Shown here: positions 18,179 through 26,829 of the stretch, piece after piece
How positions within the stretch are numbered: position 1 is the stretch's first letter
Layout of the letters: each line of letters begins with the position of its first letter
Source of the DNA: Oceanobacillus neutriphilus
GTDB lineage: Bacteria; Bacillota; Bacilli; Bacillales; Amphibacillaceae
Assembly (NCBI RefSeq): GCF_014645515.1
Contig: NZ_BMLW01000004.1
Location: 248,001 to 312,000, forward strand
DNA: 64,000 nucleotides
Direction of reading: 5' to 3'
Notes under the pieces: model-generated
Seen by the model: only the letters and a program-made list of their open reading frames with translations
Told to the model about the DNA's origin: nothing
Database searches by the model: none
Position numbers and translations under genes: made by a program

Positions 18179-19021
18179 CTAAATAATATCCAGCGGCTTC
18201 TTTCGTTTTGGTGCAGGAAATTCTTTTTCAATCAGCTGCAGTTCTTCTTCAGAAAGCTTTATCGATTGAGCATCTATATTTTCCTGAATATGCTTTTTAT
18301 TACTGGATTGCGGGATGGCCAGTACATCATGATGCCGGATTGTCCAGGCCAGCATAATCTGAAATATTGTTGCATTATGCTGCTCAGCAATTTTCTGAAG
18401 TACTTTGTTGCCTGCGATGTTATCACCTCTCGTGTCACCTTGGGCAATAGGGGAATAAGCGATTGTTGGAAGTGATTTTTCTTTCTGCGCTGGCAGTAAA
18501 TCATATTCAATACCTCTGCTGGCCATATTATATAATACTTGATTTGCTGTACAATTCTCTCCGCCTTTCAGCTTCCACATTCCTTCCACATCTGCTGTAT
18601 CAAAATTGGAAACACCCCAATTCCGGATCCTTCCGTCCTTCACATACTTTTCCAGTGATTCAATGGTTTCTTCGAGCGGTGTACTGCTTTTCCAGTGCAG
18701 CAGATATAAGTCCAGATAATCTGTACCCAGCCGTTCCAAAGAATTCTCAAGTGAACGTTCCAACTCCGGCTCCTGTGCATGAAATGGATAGAACTTGGAA
18801 ATCAGATAAATATCTTCTCTCTTTATATCCTTGATAGCCTCACCGATAAGATTTTCTGAATTTCCTTCTCCATACATTTCAGCAGTATCGATTACTTCAA
18901 TGCCATTTTCCAGACCGTACCTGAGCGCTTCTATTTCCTGATTTCTTTTTGACGGGCTGTCTCCCATATGCCAGGTCCCTATGCCGATCGGGAATAGATT
19001 TTCCTTGCCTAGTTGAACCAT
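18179..19021 (-). CDS. Aldo/keto reductase
   Basis: The 280-residue (alpha/beta)8 barrel has the AKR catalytic set: Asp and Tyr in VIDTAEMYGEG (near residues 43-53), Lys in ISKFYPF and His in YLLHWKS. The C-terminal NADPH-binding IPQSSNKKHIQENI is also present. It is cytosolic and reduces carbonyls with NADPH; the substrate is not determined. It is monocistronic, 87 bp downstream of the YflT-like start on the same strand. Confidence 0.88.
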   Translation of the reverse strand: MVQLGKENLFPIGIGTWHMGDSPSKRNQEIEALRYGLENGIEVIDTAEMYGEGNSENLIGEAIKDIKREDIYLISKFYPFHAQEPELERSLENSLERLGTDYLDLYLLHWKSSTPLEETIESLEKYVKDGRIRNWGVSNFDTADVEGMWKLKGGENCTANQVLYNMASRGIEYDLLPAQKEKSLPTIAYSPIAQGDTRGDNIAGNKVLQKIAEQHNATIFQIMLAWTIRHHDVLAIPQSSNKKHIQENIDAQSIKLSEEELQLIEKEFPAPKRKKPLDII

Positions 19022-19335
19022 TCTATAACCTCTCTTTCAGCTTTCATTTATTTTTTACTATTCCCTTGGGAGAATGTAGATAAACGAGAGACCTATATGT
19101 TTTAAATATCGTCATTATTGTTATCAAGTTATTCATATTTAAGCAATCATGACAGCGGTACTTTTTTCTTTATCAGCTTATAGATTAATTAAAAATACAA
19201 CCTTTTATTCTATCAGTTGGACAATTAATTTGTGGTATAATAGTCACATCAATATACTGGCTTCACATGAGGGGTTATGATGGCACTTGTCGTCCTGTCC
19301 GGTAGTCTTTAGCTGGAGGCTTCCTAAGGAGGGAG
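19022..19335 (+). promoter_or_regulatory. Upstream region and promoter of the small toxin RNA
   Basis: No larger gene is present. An extended -10 element TGGTATAAT lies with its TATAAT at 19236-19241; a start point near 19248 would give a leader of about 90 nt before the toxin frame. Long structured 5' leaders are usual for type I toxin mRNAs. Confidence 0.5.
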
Positions 19336-19431
19336 GTGTTTCCTACGGGTTTAGAGAACGTGTTAGCACTAATGATATCCTTCGGGATGTTAATAGCGTT
19401 TATCACGTCAGATAAAAACCATAAAAAATAA
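19336..19431 (+). CDS. Holin-like small membrane toxin (Hol_Tox type)
   Basis: A 31-codon frame with GTG start follows AAGGAGG. Translation gives a short head, then the hydrophobic segment VLALMISFGMLIAFI and a basic tail TSDKNHKK. This is the layout of the putative holin-like toxin family of Bacillota (related in style to TxpA/BsrG type I toxins): one membrane helix with a charged C-terminus. The frame ends inside the 5' arm of a strong hairpin. Start choice is uncertain because the spacing to the ribosome site is short. An antisense antitoxin RNA is expected by analogy but I cannot place it with confidence. Confidence 0.65.
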   Translation: MFPTGLENVLALMISFGMLIAFITSDKNHKK

Positions 19432-19472
19432 TCCCTCATGCTCTGTCGTAGGAAAGTGAGGGATTATTTTTC
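19424..19472. terminator. Hairpin overlapping the toxin stop codon
   Basis: AAAATAATCCCTCA pairs with TGAGGGATTATTTTT. It can end the toxin transcript and, being A-rich on the other side, a convergent antisense RNA. Confidence 0.75.
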
Positions 19473-19511
19473 TCGCTGCCTAGCCCCTCTTGATGGGGTT
19501 CAGTCTGTTGT

Positions 19512-19546
19512 GACCGTTCCATGTTGCTGCATGGAGCGGTCTTTTA
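19512..19546 (+). terminator. Second hairpin downstream of the toxin
   Basis: GACCGTTCCATG and CATGGAGCGGTC are inverted with one mismatch and followed by TTTT. The same double-hairpin layout follows many holin-like toxin genes in Bacillota. The remaining sequence to 19769 holds no evident gene. Confidence 0.7.
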
Positions 19547-19769
19547 ATTATATGTCATTCTATAAATAGTATACCCTATTTATAGAATTAAAAACAACTC
19601 ATTTTTGTTTGAATAGCCTTATAATTAAGATGATGCAATTGTATTTTTGGCTATTTAAAAAGTTATTATAGATTGTAACACTTCCTATACAAACGCCCAC
19701 ACAAAATGCAAGCCCTTCAGCGCAGGGCAATATCTCCTAAGAATGAAGCGGAAAGGTGGTCATCGTATA

Positions 19770-22595
19770 ATGCGCAGAATAGATAGAGTGGCTAGAGAGC
19801 TTAAAAGAATGTCAAAAAGCATATCCAAAAGTGAATTAATAGAAGGATCCTTTTCAGGATTCACAGCAAAAGAGATTAGTGAAAGCTTACAAATTGCGAG
19901 AAACTCTATCAGTGAAGATTTAAATGAATTGGTTAAAGAAGGCCGGGCAATCAAAATAAAAAGTCGTCCTGTATACTTTTTTGATCTTCAAATATTAGAA
20001 TACCGTTCCGGGCAGAAAATAGAGATTCCATCTGACCAATATTTGAAAATAAAAGACTTCTTTAAGTCATCGGAAAATCAGATAGATACAGTAAAATATT
20101 CACCAGGTGATAATAGTAATCATATTTTCAATGAAATTATCGGCAGCAACGAAAGCATGGAGAAGGTTATTGCCAAGCTGAAAGCAGCGATGCTCTACCC
20201 GCCGTTTGGCTTAAATGTATTGCTCACAGGTGAAGCCGGTGTGGGGAAAAATAAAGTTGCAGAAACCGTTCATAAATATATGGAAAGCTATCAGCAGCAA
20301 TCTATCCCTTTTGTCTATTTTAATTGCTCTGAGTACCATAGTAATCCAGAACTGCTTACCTCCCATTTATTTGGCCATGTAAAAGGAGCCTTTACCGGGG
20401 CTGAAGCTGATAAAGCAGGATTGATTGAGAAGGCGAATAATGGATTCCTTTTTCTGGATGAGGTACATCGTTTAACATCTGAAGGGCAGGAGAAATTATT
20501 TACCGTTTTAGATCGCAGAAGCTATTCACGAATGGGCGAATCTCTCTATCACCCAGTAAATGTACGTATTATCTGTGCAACAACAGAAGATGTCCAATCT
20601 GCTCTGCTGCAGACCTTCTTGCGCAGGATCCAGGTAGTTGCACAGATTCCTTCTCTTGCTGAACGGACAGAAAAAGAAAGATTAGAATTAGCACTGTCCT
20701 TCTTCCAGCAAGAAAGCAATCAAATCAAGAAATCATTGAAGGTTTCTGAGGAAATTTTAAAATTTATCGCTAATCAACATTATCCGGGGAATGTCGGGCA
20801 GATGAAAAGTGATATTCAATTGATTTGTGCAGAAGGGTACCTGCACGGTATGACCAAAAATTTAAAAACCATCTCTATTGATTTTAATTTAATAGAAGAT
20901 AAAAATCTTATCCCTGCATCAGCAGATTCTGACGAACAGCCGGAGGAAATCTTTTTTATCCCTGGAGATCCGTCTATCAGGGTAGACTCGTTATTACCGC
21001 TGCCGAAAGCTATCAGCCAATTAGACCCTTTTTACTCCCTATTACTCAAGGAATATAAAGAATTGCAAAGCAGTAATCTGTCTCGTCAGGATATTCTAGC
21101 GTTTTTACGGGAGAAAATTCAATCTCATTTTGACTATACATTTCAGCAGAAAAATGTAGCAAGGATCCTTCAGGACGACAATTCGATGCTTCATAAAATA
21201 GATAATGTTGTCTCACATATCGAACAGTCATTGCTGCTGTCTTTTACAAAGCTAAAGAAAAATATCTTAATCAACCATATCTATTCTCTTATTTCTATCG
21301 TGAGCAATACACCGGGAGACAGCTTATTCTTATTTGATAAAGGACTCGTTATTAATAAACTCGATTATTTTGAGGAAGTAAAAAAAATATGTACACATAT
21401 AGAGGAAACCTTTCAAATAAACTGCCCGCCGGTGGAATTATCATTTATGTCTTTATTTTTACAAAGATTATCACATGAAGACAATACAGCTGAAAAGAAA
21501 TACGATAATGATGTTGTTATTATCGCTCATGGTGAATCCACAGCCTCCAGTTTAGCTGGTTATACGAATAAATTGTTCCAGAAAAATGTTATCCAGGCTA
21601 TTGATATCCCTTTTGAACAGCCTGTAAATGAAACATTGAATCTTCTTAAGCAATTAGTGGATAAACAAAACATAAAAAAACTGGTGCTTCTCGTTGACGT
21701 CGGTTCTCCGATGTATTTTGGGAATATTGTATCTAAAGAATTTCAAATCGATGTTTTGATGATTAAAGACATCAATCTACTGTCTATCATTGAACTGATG
21801 AATGTCATCATGTATGAATCTACTGATTTTAACTATCTGCTTTCAGCCATGCATGACAGGAATTTAAAAGTCGTTCTCTATCAGAAAGAACTATCTTATG
21901 ACAGTCAGGTCATTATCATAACCTGTGCCACAGGTATCGGAGCAGCAATAAAAATCAAGAATTTATTACAGGATACCTTTGGAGATTATTTACCTTCCAA
22001 TCTGCGATTGCTGACCTTAAGCTATGAAGAAACAAAAAGTGTCGATAAACTATCCGGTTATTTGGAAGAGCATGAGTATCCATTAGCAATGATTGGCACC
22101 TTTGAAACAGACCTTCTTGACGTGCCTTTTATTCCATTAGACATCCTTTTTTCCGAAAAAGGAATCGAGAATTTAATGGTTGTACTCGGATATAATATGG
22201 ATAGCAAGTCGAGCAAAGTTATTCAGGAAGAAATTTCATCTAATTATATCCAAAATGTATCTTTAGAGGCTATTGCTAATCACATCCATGTTCTCAATCC
22301 TCAAAAGCTGTTGATAGAGATGAAATCAGTGTATGAACACATTTGCAGACAATTAGATATACAGCCTTCCATGCTTATTATGCTGCGTTTCTTAATTCAT
22401 TGCTGCTGTACAGTAGAAAGACTTGTTGCAGATGATGTTGCTATTCTTAAATCGAAAAACTTCGATCCAGGTTCTTTGGATAACCAAAAAGAAAGGAGTG
22501 TCATCAAACTGTCACTTCGACAAATTGAACTGTCATATGATATAAAATTTCCTGCTATTGAAATAGAATATATCTATGAGGTTTTATTTTATTAA
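19770..22595 (+). CDS. LevR-type PTS-regulated sigma-54 activator
   Basis: The start at 19770 follows AAAGGTGG; an upstream ATG at 19743 has no ribosome site. The 941-residue protein has an N-terminal HTH (about 1-65), a sigma-54 AAA+ domain (about 105-345) with Walker A GEAGVGKNK, the sigma-54 contact loop GAFTGA and Walker B FLFLDE, then PRD1 (about 440-560), an EIIA-Man-like domain with HGES (near 590), an EIIB-like segment with TCATGIG (near 720), and a C-terminal PRD2 (about 820-930). In LevR these domains sense PTS phosphorylation. Its target is almost certainly the sigma-54 promoter and PTS operon immediately downstream. Confidence 0.92.
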   Translation: MRRIDRVARELKRMSKSISKSELIEGSFSGFTAKEISESLQIARNSISEDLNELVKEGRAIKIKSRPVYFFDLQILEYRSGQKIEIPSDQYLKIKDFFKSSENQIDTVKYSPGDNSNHIFNEIIGSNESMEKVIAKLKAAMLYPPFGLNVLLTGEAGVGKNKVAETVHKYMESYQQQSIPFVYFNCSEYHSNPELLTSHLFGHVKGAFTGAEADKAGLIEKANNGFLFLDEVHRLTSEGQEKLFTVLDRRSYSRMGESLYHPVNVRIICATTEDVQSALLQTFLRRIQVVAQIPSLAERTEKERLELALSFFQQESNQIKKSLKVSEEILKFIANQHYPGNVGQMKSDIQLICAEGYLHGMTKNLKTISIDFNLIEDKNLIPASADSDEQPEEIFFIPGDPSIRVDSLLPLPKAISQLDPFYSLLLKEYKELQSSNLSRQDILAFLREKIQSHFDYTFQQKNVARILQDDNSMLHKIDNVVSHIEQSLLLSFTKLKKNILINHIYSLISIVSNTPGDSLFLFDKGLVINKLDYFEEVKKICTHIEETFQINCPPVELSFMSLFLQRLSHEDNTAEKKYDNDVVIIAHGESTASSLAGYTNKLFQKNVIQAIDIPFEQPVNETLNLLKQLVDKQNIKKLVLLVDVGSPMYFGNIVSKEFQIDVLMIKDINLLSIIELMNVIMYESTDFNYLLSAMHDRNLKVVLYQKELSYDSQVIIITCATGIGAAIKIKNLLQDTFGDYLPSNLRLLTLSYEETKSVDKLSGYLEEHEYPLAMIGTFETDLLDVPFIPLDILFSEKGIENLMVVLGYNMDSKSSKVIQEEISSNYIQNVSLEAIANHIHVLNPQKLLIEMKSVYEHICRQLDIQPSMLIMLRFLIHCCCTVERLVADDVAILKSKNFDPGSLDNQKERSVIKLSLRQIELSYDIKFPAIEIEYIYEVLFY

Positions 22596-22610
22596 CTCTA
22601 TAAAATCAAT

Positions 22611-22640
22611 GCTGTCAGCTTTTATCTGGCAGCTTTTTTT
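22611..22640 (+). terminator. Terminator after the LevR-type gene
   Basis: GCTGTCAG and CTGGCAGC are inverted with one mismatch and followed by seven T. Confidence 0.85.
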
Positions 22641-22666
22641 ATGGGATTTCAAAATACGACAGATTA

Positions 22667-22684
22667 TTGGCATGCTTTTTGCTT
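22667..22684 (+). promoter_or_regulatory. Sigma-54 (-24/-12) promoter of the PTS operon
   Basis: TTGGCATGCTTTTTGCTT matches the sigma-54 pattern TGGCAC-N5-TTGC with correct spacing and the invariant GG and GC. It lies 26 bp before the EIIA start and directly follows the gene for a GAFTGA-bearing activator. Confidence 0.88.
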
Positions 22685-22709
22685 GTAAATTGGCAAGGAG
22701 GTGAAATGA

Positions 22710-23123
22710 ATGGTAGAAAGGCCAAAAACATATGAGATTTTACTATTAACACATGGCGGCTGGGGAATGACGCTAAAGGAAAAACTGACCATGATCATTG
22801 GAAAAATTCACGGCGTCAGCGAAGTAGCTTTAGAACCATCTGATACTACAGAAACCTTTCTCCAAAAGGTAAAAGAAAAGGTAACGAAAATGCCTGCTGA
22901 TTCACTTATTCTTACTGATATTGCTGGAGGGACCACCTCTAATATCGCATTAACATTTAGTAAAGATTATCAAATAAACATTTTATCCGGGTTGAACTCT
23001 ATGATGTTAATGGAAGCTATTATGCGGCAAAATCAGCCCTTTACAACGGAGAGTGTGGCTCAAATAAGAGAAGCTGCTTTATTAAGCTGTCAGCACCTGC
23101 AGTTGCCGGATCTTAAAAATTAA
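22710..23123 (+). CDS. PTS mannose-family EIIA component
   Basis: The 137-residue cytosolic protein accepts phosphate from HPr. The active His15 is in LLTHGGWG, and DIAGGTTSNIAL is the conserved loop of EIIA-Man proteins. It is the first gene behind the sigma-54 promoter. The next gene (EIIB) starts 108 bp later, after two weak A/T hairpins that may trim or dampen the transcript. IIA, IIB, IIC and IID are separate here, unlike the IIAB fusion of the second mannose system at 48.3 kb. Confidence 0.92.
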   Translation: MVERPKTYEILLLTHGGWGMTLKEKLTMIIGKIHGVSEVALEPSDTTETFLQKVKEKVTKMPADSLILTDIAGGTTSNIALTFSKDYQINILSGLNSMMLMEAIMRQNQPFTTESVAQIREAALLSCQHLQLPDLKN

Positions 23124-23231
23124 AAGAAACTTTTTTAATTTTTTGTAACCGCTCACTAAATTGTGAAAGATTACAATTTCATACTTACTTATAATTACCA
23201 ATCTCAAAATAGACCTTAGGAGGAATTAGAA

Positions 23232-23741
23232 ATGGCAGAAATACAAATGGTACGTATTGATTCTCGATTGATTCACGGGCAGGTAATCACCAAATGGATT
23301 AGGCAAACATCTGCTAACCGGATTGTGATTATTGATGATGCTTTGTCTGCAGATGAATTCATGACAGGTATATACACAATGGCAGCGCCATCAGATATAG
23401 AGGTAAACATTTACTCAGTTGACGAAGCAGCCGAGTATTGGAAAAAAGAAGAAATGGGCGCTGGAAAACTATTTATTTTAACTAAAAATGTTGAAACAAT
23501 CTATCAAACTATAAAAAAAGGAATCCCTATTGACGAGATACAGATTGGAGGGCTGGGTGGCGGTCCAGGAAGGATTTCAGTATTTGGGCCAATTTCCTTA
23601 GATGAAGAAGACGCTGCAATGTTGAAAGAGTTAGAACAAGAAAACTGCCACGTATATTTACACCAAGTTCCAGAAGAATCTAAAATGGAGTTTAAAAAAG
23701 CTTTAGAGCGATATAACTCTCTCAAAAACAAAAATAAGTAA
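23232..23741 (+). CDS. PTS mannose-family EIIB component
   Basis: The 169-residue protein has the EIIB-Man start MVRIDSRLIHGQV with phosphorylated His15. It transfers phosphate from EIIA to the sugar bound by IICD. The ribosome site TAGGAGGA is strong. The loop GGLGGGPGR (near 110) is typical of sorbose/mannose IIB. Confidence 0.92.
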   Translation: MAEIQMVRIDSRLIHGQVITKWIRQTSANRIVIIDDALSADEFMTGIYTMAAPSDIEVNIYSVDEAAEYWKKEEMGAGKLFILTKNVETIYQTIKKGIPIDEIQIGGLGGGPGRISVFGPISLDEEDAAMLKELEQENCHVYLHQVPEESKMEFKKALERYNSLKNKNK

Positions 23742-23756
23742 AGGAGAGTGAATTAA

Positions 23757-24509
23757 ATGACCCTTTTTGTAGCAATATTGTGTGGCTTTTTATACTTTAT
23801 CGGTAGCAGCCGCCTCTTTTATGGTATGACACAGGCATTTGGATCCCCTATTTTTTACGGGCTGATTCTAGGATTAGTATATGGAAAGGTTGGAACCGGG
23901 TTAGCGATCGGCGCTACAATACAGCTTATTTATATTGGACTTGTTTTCACTGGCGGAAATATGCCATCAGATCAATCCTTAGCTGGAATTATTTCTATAC
24001 CAATAGCTTTACAAACTGGAATGGACGTAAATGTTGCTGTAGGGCTTGCAGTTCCATTTGGTGTTTTAGGAATATTTATAGACCAAATTAGAAGACTTTC
24101 AAATTCATATTGGATATCAAAAGCAGAGAAGTACGCTAACGAGATGAATGTTAAGAAAATATTTCATTGTGCGATAACTTACCCGACAATTGTGATGTTT
24201 TTAATAACATTTACTCCTGTCTTTGTTATTACTTTGTTTGGGGCTAACACTGTTCAATTTGTGATTGATACTCTTCCGCAAGGTATAATTGATGGTCTTA
24301 GCGTTGCCGGTGGGGTTTTACCTGCCTTAGGTTTTGCTATTATCATCATGATGATAGGCAAGAGATCATTAATGCCTTATTTCTTTCTAGGATTTTTCGC
24401 TGTAGCTTATTTGGGAATTAATACTATGGCAGCAGCAGTATTTGGCTTTTGTATTGCAGCGTTAGTTTTGTTTAATTCTCTTAGAGACGAAGAAAAGGTG
24501 GTTGGTTAG
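23757..24509 (+). CDS. PTS mannose-family EIIC component
   Basis: The 250-residue integral membrane protein has about seven to eight hydrophobic segments and the family stretch LGLVYGKVGTGLAIGATIQLIYIG. With EIID it forms the sugar channel. It starts 15 bp after EIIB, behind AAAGGAGAG. Confidence 0.9.
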   Translation: MTLFVAILCGFLYFIGSSRLFYGMTQAFGSPIFYGLILGLVYGKVGTGLAIGATIQLIYIGLVFTGGNMPSDQSLAGIISIPIALQTGMDVNVAVGLAVPFGVLGIFIDQIRRLSNSYWISKAEKYANEMNVKKIFHCAITYPTIVMFLITFTPVFVITLFGANTVQFVIDTLPQGIIDGLSVAGGVLPALGFAIIIMMIGKRSLMPYFFLGFFAVAYLGINTMAAAVFGFCIAALVLFNSLRDEEKVVG

Positions 24510-24510
24510 C

Positions 24511-25380
24511 ATGGTTTCTAAAACTACAAAATCACAGGATGTTGAAGAAAAAGACCAGAGTAAATTATCAAATAAGGAATTAAAGAAAGTATATACTAGA
24601 TGGATTATGGGAGTGGAGGTAAGTAACTCTTACGAACGTTTGCAAGCGTTATCTTTTTGTAATTCTTTAGCTAAAACTTTGAAAAAAATATATAAAGATG
24701 ATGATCAAGGTCTTAAAGAAGCTTTAGAACGTAATATTCAATTTTATAATTCAGAAGGGATTTTCGGTTCCATTATTGTTGGCGCAACTTTATCAATGGA
24801 AGAAGAAAAATCAAAAGGAAACCCAGTTGAAGGAGAAGTTATTACTGGATTTAAAACCGGACTGATGGGGCCAATTGCAGGAATTGGGGATACATTGGTT
24901 CACGGAACTATAAAACCAATCATTCTAGGTATAGCGGCTTCCTTAGCATTAAGCGGTGTTTTTTTAGGAGGACTTGTTCCTTTTCTATATCCTATATTAA
25001 CTATTTTAATGGGATATTGGTTCTTAAAAACCGGGTATTCATTAGGCCGGGAATCAGTAATGAAAATGATGAAATCCGGATTAATTAATAAAGTAATTAA
25101 AAGTGCCAGCGTGTTAGGCTTATTCATGATGGGGGCATTATCATCTACGTATATAAAAGTAAAAACACCCTTGGAATTTTCACTTAGTGGCGGAGAAGGT
25201 GAACCAATTGTTATACAAGATATTTTGGACCAGATTTTAGCTGGCATGTTACCTCTTGTAGCAGTATTCGGAATTTACTTTTATTTCAAACTAAAAGGGC
25301 AATATTATAATAGGCTTATTATTTGGATTATCGTTATTTCATTAATTACTGGTTACTTTGGAATTTTAGAAAGCAGTTGA
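24511..25380 (+). CDS. PTS mannose-family EIID component
   Basis: The start at 24511 follows AAAGGTGG; a frame start at 24502 would overlap the EIIC stop and has no separate site. The 289-residue protein has the EIID signature TLSMEEEKSKG followed by FKTGLMGPIAGIGDTLVHGT, then C-terminal membrane segments. It completes the IICD membrane complex. Confidence 0.9.
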   Translation: MVSKTTKSQDVEEKDQSKLSNKELKKVYTRWIMGVEVSNSYERLQALSFCNSLAKTLKKIYKDDDQGLKEALERNIQFYNSEGIFGSIIVGATLSMEEEKSKGNPVEGEVITGFKTGLMGPIAGIGDTLVHGTIKPIILGIAASLALSGVFLGGLVPFLYPILTILMGYWFLKTGYSLGRESVMKMMKSGLINKVIKSASVLGLFMMGALSSTYIKVKTPLEFSLSGGEGEPIVIQDILDQILAGMLPLVAVFGIYFYFKLKGQYYNRLIIWIIVISLITGYFGILESS

Positions 25381-25420
25381 TGAATGAACAAAAAAAGAAG
25401 CGAAAGGAATGATACTGAAA

Positions 25421-26614
25421 ATGGAAATGGAGATTATAAAAAAGCATTATGATGATTACTTAGATTCAAGGTTAGATGAACTTTGGGATATTGCTAAGTA
25501 TGTTCACGCTAATCCAGAAATTGGCTATCAAGAGAAAAAAGCTTGTAGTATACAATGTAAATTTCTTAAAGAGAACGGGTTTGAAGTTGAAGAGAATCTA
25601 GGAGAATTGCCCACTGCCTATAAAGCAACCTATCAATATAAAGAAGGCGATTTAACAATTGCTGTAGTTTCAGAGTATGATGCTTTACCAGAACTCGGTC
25701 ATGGCTGCGGTCATAATTTAATATGCACAACTGCTTTAGGGACAGCATTAGAGGTTAAAAAATTTATGGAAGATAATGAAATACCAGGTACTTTAGTTGT
25801 AATGGGAACTCCTGCTGAAGAAGGTGGCGGAGGAAAAATAAAATTACTGGAGAAAAATGCTTTTGATGGTATTGATGCTATTTTATTTATGCATCCAACA
25901 AGTGACACTACCCGGCTTGCAGGGGAATGTATGTCGTCTGCAAGAATACAAATTGAATTTCAGGGGAAATCTGCACATGCTTCTTCTCATCCCAATAAAG
26001 GTATTAATGCTTTAAGTGCGGCTAACTTATACTTTGTAGCAACCGGACTGATGAGACAGCATTGTAAATCTGACCTCCGCTTATCCGGTATTATTGAAGA
26101 TGGCGGAAAGAGCACCGGTCAAATTCCTGACTTTGTTTCTATTAAAGCATCTTTAAGCTGCTTTAAAGCAAAGGATTTAGAGGATTATACAGAAAGAGTA
26201 CGTAATTGTGCAGAAGGAGCAGCGCTTGCTACCGGGTGTAAAGTAAATATAAAGATTAAACCAGGCTACTTAGGCAGAGTTCCAAATGAAATTCTATCCG
26301 AAGTCTGCAGAAAAGAGCTTATTGATATTGATGAACCTGTTATGGATGGCATGCCTTTTGATTATGGCGGCGAGGATCTTGGAAACGTCTCAAGGGTTAT
26401 CCCTATCTGCAATCCCTACGTAACCATTTTTCCGGATTATAAAATTTCAAATCATACAGAGCAATTCAGAGATTTAGCTGATTCTCCGGCTGGGAAACGC
26501 TGTATACAGGTAAGCAGTAAGGCAATGGCAAGAACAGCAATGGAGTTATTTATGAACCCTGAAATTGTTGATCAGGCAAAAGAGGAATTAAAAGAACGGA
26601 TGAAGGATGAATAA
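25421..26614 (+). CDS. M20 amidohydrolase coupled to the sigma-54 PTS
   Basis: The 397-residue protein (start at 25421 rather than 25409, since the AAAGGA site abuts the first ATG) has the metal motifs GHGCGHNL (near 94-101) and GTPAEEGGGGK (near 130-140) of M20D peptidases. It is the fifth gene of the sigma-54 operon, 40 bp after EIID. Coupling to a mannose-type PTS suggests that the imported, phosphorylated compound carries an amide or N-acyl bond that this enzyme opens; that is inference. The family usually removes acyl or amino acid groups, not sugars. Confidence 0.85.
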   Translation: MEMEIIKKHYDDYLDSRLDELWDIAKYVHANPEIGYQEKKACSIQCKFLKENGFEVEENLGELPTAYKATYQYKEGDLTIAVVSEYDALPELGHGCGHNLICTTALGTALEVKKFMEDNEIPGTLVVMGTPAEEGGGGKIKLLEKNAFDGIDAILFMHPTSDTTRLAGECMSSARIQIEFQGKSAHASSHPNKGINALSAANLYFVATGLMRQHCKSDLRLSGIIEDGGKSTGQIPDFVSIKASLSCFKAKDLEDYTERVRNCAEGAALATGCKVNIKIKPGYLGRVPNEILSEVCRKELIDIDEPVMDGMPFDYGGEDLGNVSRVIPICNPYVTIFPDYKISNHTEQFRDLADSPAGKRCIQVSSKAMARTAMELFMNPEIVDQAKEELKERMKDE

Positions 26615-26655
26615 TGAATTAATCTCAAGCTAAGCTTTTCTCTCTATTCAAAACA

Positions 26656-26679
26656 GCCACCCTTAAGGTTAAGGGTGGC
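26656..26679. terminator. Terminator after the sigma-54 operon
   Basis: GCCACCCTTAA and TTAAGGGTGGC form a perfect hairpin 42 bp after the M20 stop. It may also serve the convergent small-peptide operon. Confidence 0.8.
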
Positions 26680-26731
26680 TTAATCTGCTCTGGAATTCCA
26701 TATGGGATTTGTTCCAGATTCACGTATTATA

Positions 26732-26800
26732 TCAAGTTAAAATAACGATTACCATTACTATAAGAACACCTGCTACAATTATAGAAAGCCAATCATCCAT
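26732..26800 (-). CDS. 22-residue single-pass membrane peptide
   Basis: The frame MDDWLSIIVAGV followed by LIVMVIVILT has an optimal ribosome site (GGAGGG, 8 bp before ATG). After four polar or acidic residues it is one hydrophobic helix. It starts 30 bp after the stop of the TolB-like gene on the same strand, so it is likely the last gene of the PadR operon. No family is known to me. It is too short for most gene finders and may be unannotated. Confidence 0.6.
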   Translation of the reverse strand: MDDWLSIIVAGVLIVMVIVILT

Positions 26801-26829
26801 ACAAAAAACCCTCCACTTGAACACCCTCT

